From: Gallionella sp.
GTDB taxonomy: Bacteria; Pseudomonadota; Gammaproteobacteria; Burkholderiales; Gallionellaceae
Reading direction: 5' to 3'
DNA length: 9,936 bases
Assembly: GCA_017880945.1 (NCBI GenBank)
Contig: JADGRM010000062.1
Coordinates: forward strand, 1 to 9,936
Numbering within the stretch: the stretch's first letter is position 1; every line of letters begins with the position of its first letter. Below the pieces are notes generated by a model. It searched no databases, had not been told where the DNA came from, and worked only from the letters and a program-made list of their open reading frames with translations. Positions 7,185 to 9,936 of the stretch are shown in pieces. The position numbers and the translations under genes are program-made.

Positions 7185-7835
7185 GTGATAAAAGCTGTAC
7201 TGTTCGACCTGGACGGCACCTTCGCCGACACCGCGCCCGACCTCGCCGCTGCGCTCAATCACACCCGCGCCACACGCCACCTGCCGCCGCTGCCGATTGA
7301 AGTACTGCGTCCGCAAGCCTCGCACGGTTCGCGCGGCCTGCTCAAGACCGGTTTCGGAATCGAGCCGGGACACCCCGACTACGACAACCTGCGCGACATC
7401 TTCCTCGATTACTACTCCAGAAACATCTGCGTGCATACGCAACTGTTCGGCGACACGGCAAAGCTTGTCGCAGAACTGGAACAGCGCGGCATCAAGTGGG
7501 GCATCGTCACCAACAAACCGCACCTCTTTACCGTGCCGCTGATGCAAGCCCTGGGCTATGCCGACCGCGCCGCCTGCCTGATCAGCGGCGACACTTGCGC
7601 CCATGGCAAGCCTCATCCCGAGCCGATGCTCAAAGCCTGCGAGATCATCGGCGTCACCCCCGCACAGTGCCTGTATCTCGGCGACGATCTGCGCGACATG
7701 CAAGCCGCCAACGCCAGCGGCATGCGCGGCATCATCGCCAACTATGGCTATGTCAGCGGCGATGCCTCCGTCGAAAACTGGAACGCGCACGGCAGCATTG
7801 ATTCTCCATCTCATCTGTTACGCTATTTACAATAA
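7185..7835 (+). CDS. mupP: HAD-family phosphatase, Gph-like; probably MurNAc-6-phosphate phosphatase MupP
   Basis: This 216-residue haloacid-dehalogenase phosphatase has all four motifs: DLDGT with nucleophile D8 and acid D10, T109 in IVTNKP, K142 in GKPHPEP, and GDDLRD at 166-171 for magnesium. A cap domain occupies about residues 15-85. Such proteins are commonly labelled phosphoglycolate phosphatase. However, the ICVHTQLF, KWGIVTNKP and GDDLRD wording, and the position beside ubiG and gyrA, match my recollection of Pseudomonas MupP, which dephosphorylates MurNAc-6-phosphate in peptidoglycan recycling. The start is taken as GTG 7185-7187 because AAGGA at 7174-7178 sits six bases before it; the in-frame TTG at 7179 has no spacing to that site. 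HAD phosphatase is certain. MupP versus Gph is an inference, with MupP favoured. Confidence 0.85.
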   Translation: MIKAVLFDLDGTFADTAPDLAAALNHTRATRHLPPLPIEVLRPQASHGSRGLLKTGFGIEPGHPDYDNLRDIFLDYYSRNICVHTQLFGDTAKLVAELEQRGIKWGIVTNKPHLFTVPLMQALGYADRAACLISGDTCAHGKPHPEPMLKACEIIGVTPAQCLYLGDDLRDMQAANASGMRGIIANYGYVSGDASVENWNAHGSIDSPSHLLRYLQ

Positions 7836-7845
7836 TTCCATAGCC

Positions 7846-7873
7846 TTGAAACCCAGTAATATTCCAGAATAAC
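7846..7873 (+). promoter_or_regulatory. Candidate sigma-70 promoter for the cyclase gene
   Basis: TTGAAA (7846-7851, five of six matches to the -35 consensus) and AATAAC (7868-7873, four of six to the -10 consensus) are separated by 16 bp, in the 100-bp gap after the phosphatase gene. Transcription would start near 7880, about 55 nt ahead of the ATG at 7936. If real, the cyclase is not solely dependent on the ubiG promoter. Matches of this quality arise by chance, so this is tentative. Confidence 0.35.
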
Positions 7874-7935
7874 GCCGGAGCGGCGAAATTGCCAAGATCA
7901 GCATATCAAGGTCAGAGTCCACATAAGGAATAACT

Positions 7936-9534
7936 ATGCGTGCCCGTAGAGTATTTCAAGTCATGAAACCATACCTGACAGCAATGGCAGTCATTTCCAT
8001 CGCAGGGTTGCTGGTATTTGCGATCTATTTCACCGAGCTCGGTATGCAATGGATCACATTCCTGACCGGCATCCTGATAGCTTCGATTATCGGCATGGCA
8101 AGCCGCACATCACGCGCAGAGTGGATAATTGCCCGCCGTACAGCACAATTAAAATTAATCAAGGACAAACTGGATAAGGAAACTCAGCTCCGCAAAAAGT
8201 CCGTTGATGAGCACGAAAAATCGCTTTCCCTGCTGAAACGAACCGAATGGGCCTTTGGACGCCTGATCCCGCATCAACTCCTCGCGCTTCTGGAAAGAAA
8301 CAGTATTCTCGACGTTAAACTGGGTGATCAAATCGAACGCAAGCTGACCGTCATGTTTAGCGATATCCGCAACTTCACCTCGCTATCCGAGAGCATGACT
8401 CCGCAAGAAAATTTCAATTTTCTGAATTCCTATCTCAAACAGATGGAGCCAATCATCGGTACACACCACGGCATCATCGACAAATATGTGGGCGATACTA
8501 TCCTGGCGCTTTTCACCCAAGGTGCCGATGATGCCTTAAGCGGCGCAATCCACATGCTCGAAAAGCTTGAAGAATACAATACCGGTCGGGCGCGCGCTGG
8601 CTATATTCCTATCAAGATCGGAATTGGGCTTAACACCGGCCTGGTCATGATCGGCACGATCGGTGGCGAGAGCCGTATGGAAAGCACCGTTATCGGGGAC
8701 ACCGTCAATCTCAGCTCCCGCATCGAAGAAGCGACCAAGACTTACCATACTCCGCTGCTGATCAGCCAGAACACTCTCTATGACCTTACAACCCCGGGGA
8801 AATATGACATCCGCTTTCTTGATCGCATCCGCGTCAAGGGGAAAACACAACCGCTATCCATCTATGAAGTTTTCGACAATGACCCGATCAAGCTAAGGGA
8901 TGGCAAACGCTCCACCAAAGCCAATTTTGAAGCGGCGATTGCCTCTTATCACATGAAAGAAATTCCTCTTGCAATGGAGTTGCTCAAGCAATGCATCGAG
9001 ACGACGCCCATGGACACCCCGGCTCAAATCTACCTGGCACGCTGCGAACAATATCTGGCCACCGGGCTCCACCTTTCCACTGGCGAACTGAATAACCACC
9101 TGGAATGGAAGGCTGCATTCCAGATCAACATTGATACGATAGATCAGTCACACAGGTGGCTGTTCGAAAAAACAAATGAGTTCATATCAGCATCCATGGC
9201 CGGGAACAACCAAGCGATCGGCATATTATTTGCCAACCTTGCCAGCCACTTCAAGGAATGCGAGAGCAATGAAACAGAATTGATGAGCCAATATGACTAC
9301 CCATTCCTCAAGAACCATCTTCAAGAGCATAAACGCTTTATTGAAAATTTCATGGCACTCAAGGAAGAAGCCGATGCAGGCAATTACGACCTTCCCTATC
9401 TCTCATTTCGCACCCAGCTTCTGCTGTGTGACTGGTTTACCGGACATATCGCCAAGACCGACCGGCATGCCGGGCGTTTTATAAATATCGCGAGGTTTGG
9501 GCAAACCATGCCCCGCTTTAACAGCACCTTGTAA
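7936..9534 (+). CDS. Membrane-anchored class III adenylate cyclase with TPR-like segment and C-terminal hemerythrin domain
   Basis: The 532-residue protein should make cAMP from ATP. Two membrane helices (about 13-32 and 37-55) with a tiny loop are followed by a charged coiled coil (about 66-104). The class III cyclase domain (about 130-312) has metal aspartates D143 (FSDIRNFT) and D187 (DKYVGDT), transition-state residues N258 and R262 (NLSSR), and K183 with D255, the pair that selects adenine, so it is neither a guanylate cyclase nor degenerate. A TPR-like helical segment (about 327-378) follows. Residues about 388-517 are a hemerythrin domain with H406, E446, H461, H465, H504 and D509 in register. 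The expected histidine of HxxxE is C442, and H438 lies one turn earlier. AAGGAA (7925-7930) supports the start. GC is lower than in the neighbouring genes. Oxygen or redox control of cAMP is inferred. Confidence 0.93.
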   Translation: MRARRVFQVMKPYLTAMAVISIAGLLVFAIYFTELGMQWITFLTGILIASIIGMASRTSRAEWIIARRTAQLKLIKDKLDKETQLRKKSVDEHEKSLSLLKRTEWAFGRLIPHQLLALLERNSILDVKLGDQIERKLTVMFSDIRNFTSLSESMTPQENFNFLNSYLKQMEPIIGTHHGIIDKYVGDTILALFTQGADDALSGAIHMLEKLEEYNTGRARAGYIPIKIGIGLNTGLVMIGTIGGESRMESTVIGDTVNLSSRIEEATKTYHTPLLISQNTLYDLTTPGKYDIRFLDRIRVKGKTQPLSIYEVFDNDPIKLRDGKRSTKANFEAAIASYHMKEIPLAMELLKQCIETTPMDTPAQIYLARCEQYLATGLHLSTGELNNHLEWKAAFQINIDTIDQSHRWLFEKTNEFISASMAGNNQAIGILFANLASHFKECESNETELMSQYDYPFLKNHLQEHKRFIENFMALKEEADAGNYDLPYLSFRTQLLLCDWFTGHIAKTDRHAGRFINIARFGQTMPRFNSTL

Positions 9535-9573
9535 ACCTTGATGGAACTTCTCGGCTTTATCCCACTCTGAACC

Positions 9574-9582
9574 TGCTACAAT
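9574..9582 (+). promoter_or_regulatory. Extended -10 promoter for ssrA
   Basis: TGCTACAAT is an extended -10 (TG at 9574-9575, then TACAAT at 9577-9582). No convincing -35 is present. Transcription would start near 9589, leaving a leader of roughly 27 nt to be removed by RNase P at the mature tmRNA 5' end near 9617. Confidence 0.55.
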
Positions 9583-9616
9583 CTGCACCGTAGTAAGTTA
9601 CAAAGCATATCGAACC

Positions 9617-9936
9617 GGGGACGACTTGGCTTCGACGTGGGTTACAAAGCAGCGTAGGGCATACCGAGGACCCGCCACCTCGTAAATCAGCTGGAAAAAA
9701 CTAGTCGCAAACGACGAAAAGTACGCTTTAGCAGCTTAGTCTGCTAGACCTCACACCCTGCTGTCTGTGGAGGGGCTCAAAGCCGCAAGGCTGAGATGAG
9801 TGAGGTAATCTACACAGAATCGTGTCGGGCAGGGTCACTTTGCTCGAAGCTAAAACTAAGGTGACTCGTCCTTTACCAGCCCGCCGGTTGGCGTGTACGG
9901 GATCAAATTAAATAACATGGCTAAGTATGTAGAACT
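9617..9936 (+). ncRNA. ssrA: Transfer-messenger RNA (tmRNA), 3' end outside window
   Basis: The gene encodes tmRNA, which with SmpB rescues ribosomes stalled on broken messages and tags the product for proteolysis. The mature 5' end is placed at GGGGACGA (9617), the acceptor strand, followed by CTTGGCTTCGACG, the conserved D-arm-like start. The resume codon GCA (9707-9709) follows TAGTC, and the open frame to TAG (9737-9739) encodes ANDEKYALAA, a typical proteobacterial degradation tag ending in ALAA. The stop lies in an AGCAG/CTGCT hairpin. The pseudoknot region follows, and GGCTAAGTATGTAG near the right edge corresponds to the block just before the T-arm. About 45-50 nt, including the T-arm and CCA end, should lie beyond the window. 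It is a one-piece tmRNA as far as seen. Confidence 0.97.
9707..9739 (+). other. tmRNA tag-peptide reading frame (ANDEKYALAA, stop TAG)
   Basis: The frame is GCA AAC GAC GAA AAG TAC GCT TTA GCA GCT TAG. The alanine charged on tmRNA is added before this frame is read, so the appended tag is A plus these ten residues. The ALAA end is the ClpXP/ClpAP recognition signal in this class. Confidence 0.95.

Noticed and set aside
9494..9507. Palindrome GGTTTGGGCAAACC at the end of the cyclase gene as a terminator
   Set aside because: It is inside coding sequence, has only a short stem and no following T-run; probably incidental.
7936..9534. Guanylate cyclase assignment for the cyclase gene
   Set aside because: The base-selecting positions are Lys183 and Asp255, the adenine-type pair; a guanylate cyclase would carry Glu and a small residue such as Cys.
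9535..9936. Genomic-island attachment site at ssrA
   Set aside because: Islands integrate at the 3' end of ssrA, which is outside the window; no integrase or direct repeat of an att core is visible. The neighbouring cyclase is on the 5' side, so its presence is not explained by such integration.

Overview
The window looks like a chromosomal core region of a betaproteobacterium. I infer this from the gene order (gyrA-serC-[serA]-pheA-hisC reading left, ubiG and a phosphoglycolate-phosphatase-like gene reading right), the high GC of the housekeeping genes and an AND...ALAA-type tmRNA tag. A microaerophilic Nitrosomonadales/Gallionellaceae-like organism is a guess from memory, not something the sequence proves.

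Layout. Positions 1-6323 are read leftward: gyrA (DNA gyrase A), a 114-bp gap with an imperfect inverted repeat, then serC, serA and pheA joined by 8-nt and 4-nt overlaps, a 96-bp gap holding a compact REP-like palindromic element, and the first 71 codons of hisC, which runs off the left edge. The 163-bp gap at 6324-6486 separates gyrA from the divergent ubiG. Reading right are ubiG (ubiquinone O-methyltransferase), a HAD phosphatase usually labelled gph but better matched to MupP (MurNAc-6-phosphate phosphatase), a membrane-anchored class III adenylate cyclase with a C-terminal hemerythrin domain, and ssrA (tmRNA), which runs off the right edge.

How the genes relate. SerA and SerC catalyse the first two steps of serine synthesis (SerC homologues also serve pyridoxal phosphate synthesis). 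PheA makes phenylpyruvate from chorismate, and HisC-family aminotransferases often transaminate aromatic keto acids as well as histidinol phosphate, so the left part is an amino-acid operon behind gyrA. UbiG and the phosphatase are nearly contiguous and probably co-transcribed.

The least ordinary gene is the cyclase at 7936-9534. It combines two membrane helices, a coiled-coil linker, an ATP-type cyclase domain, a TPR-like segment and a hemerythrin domain. The first histidine of the hemerythrin HxxxE motif is displaced by one helical turn, and a cysteine occupies its usual place. The gene is also AT-richer than its neighbours. The inferred role is an oxygen- or redox-responsive cAMP producer. 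I see no CRISPR array, insertion sequence, tRNA or rRNA.
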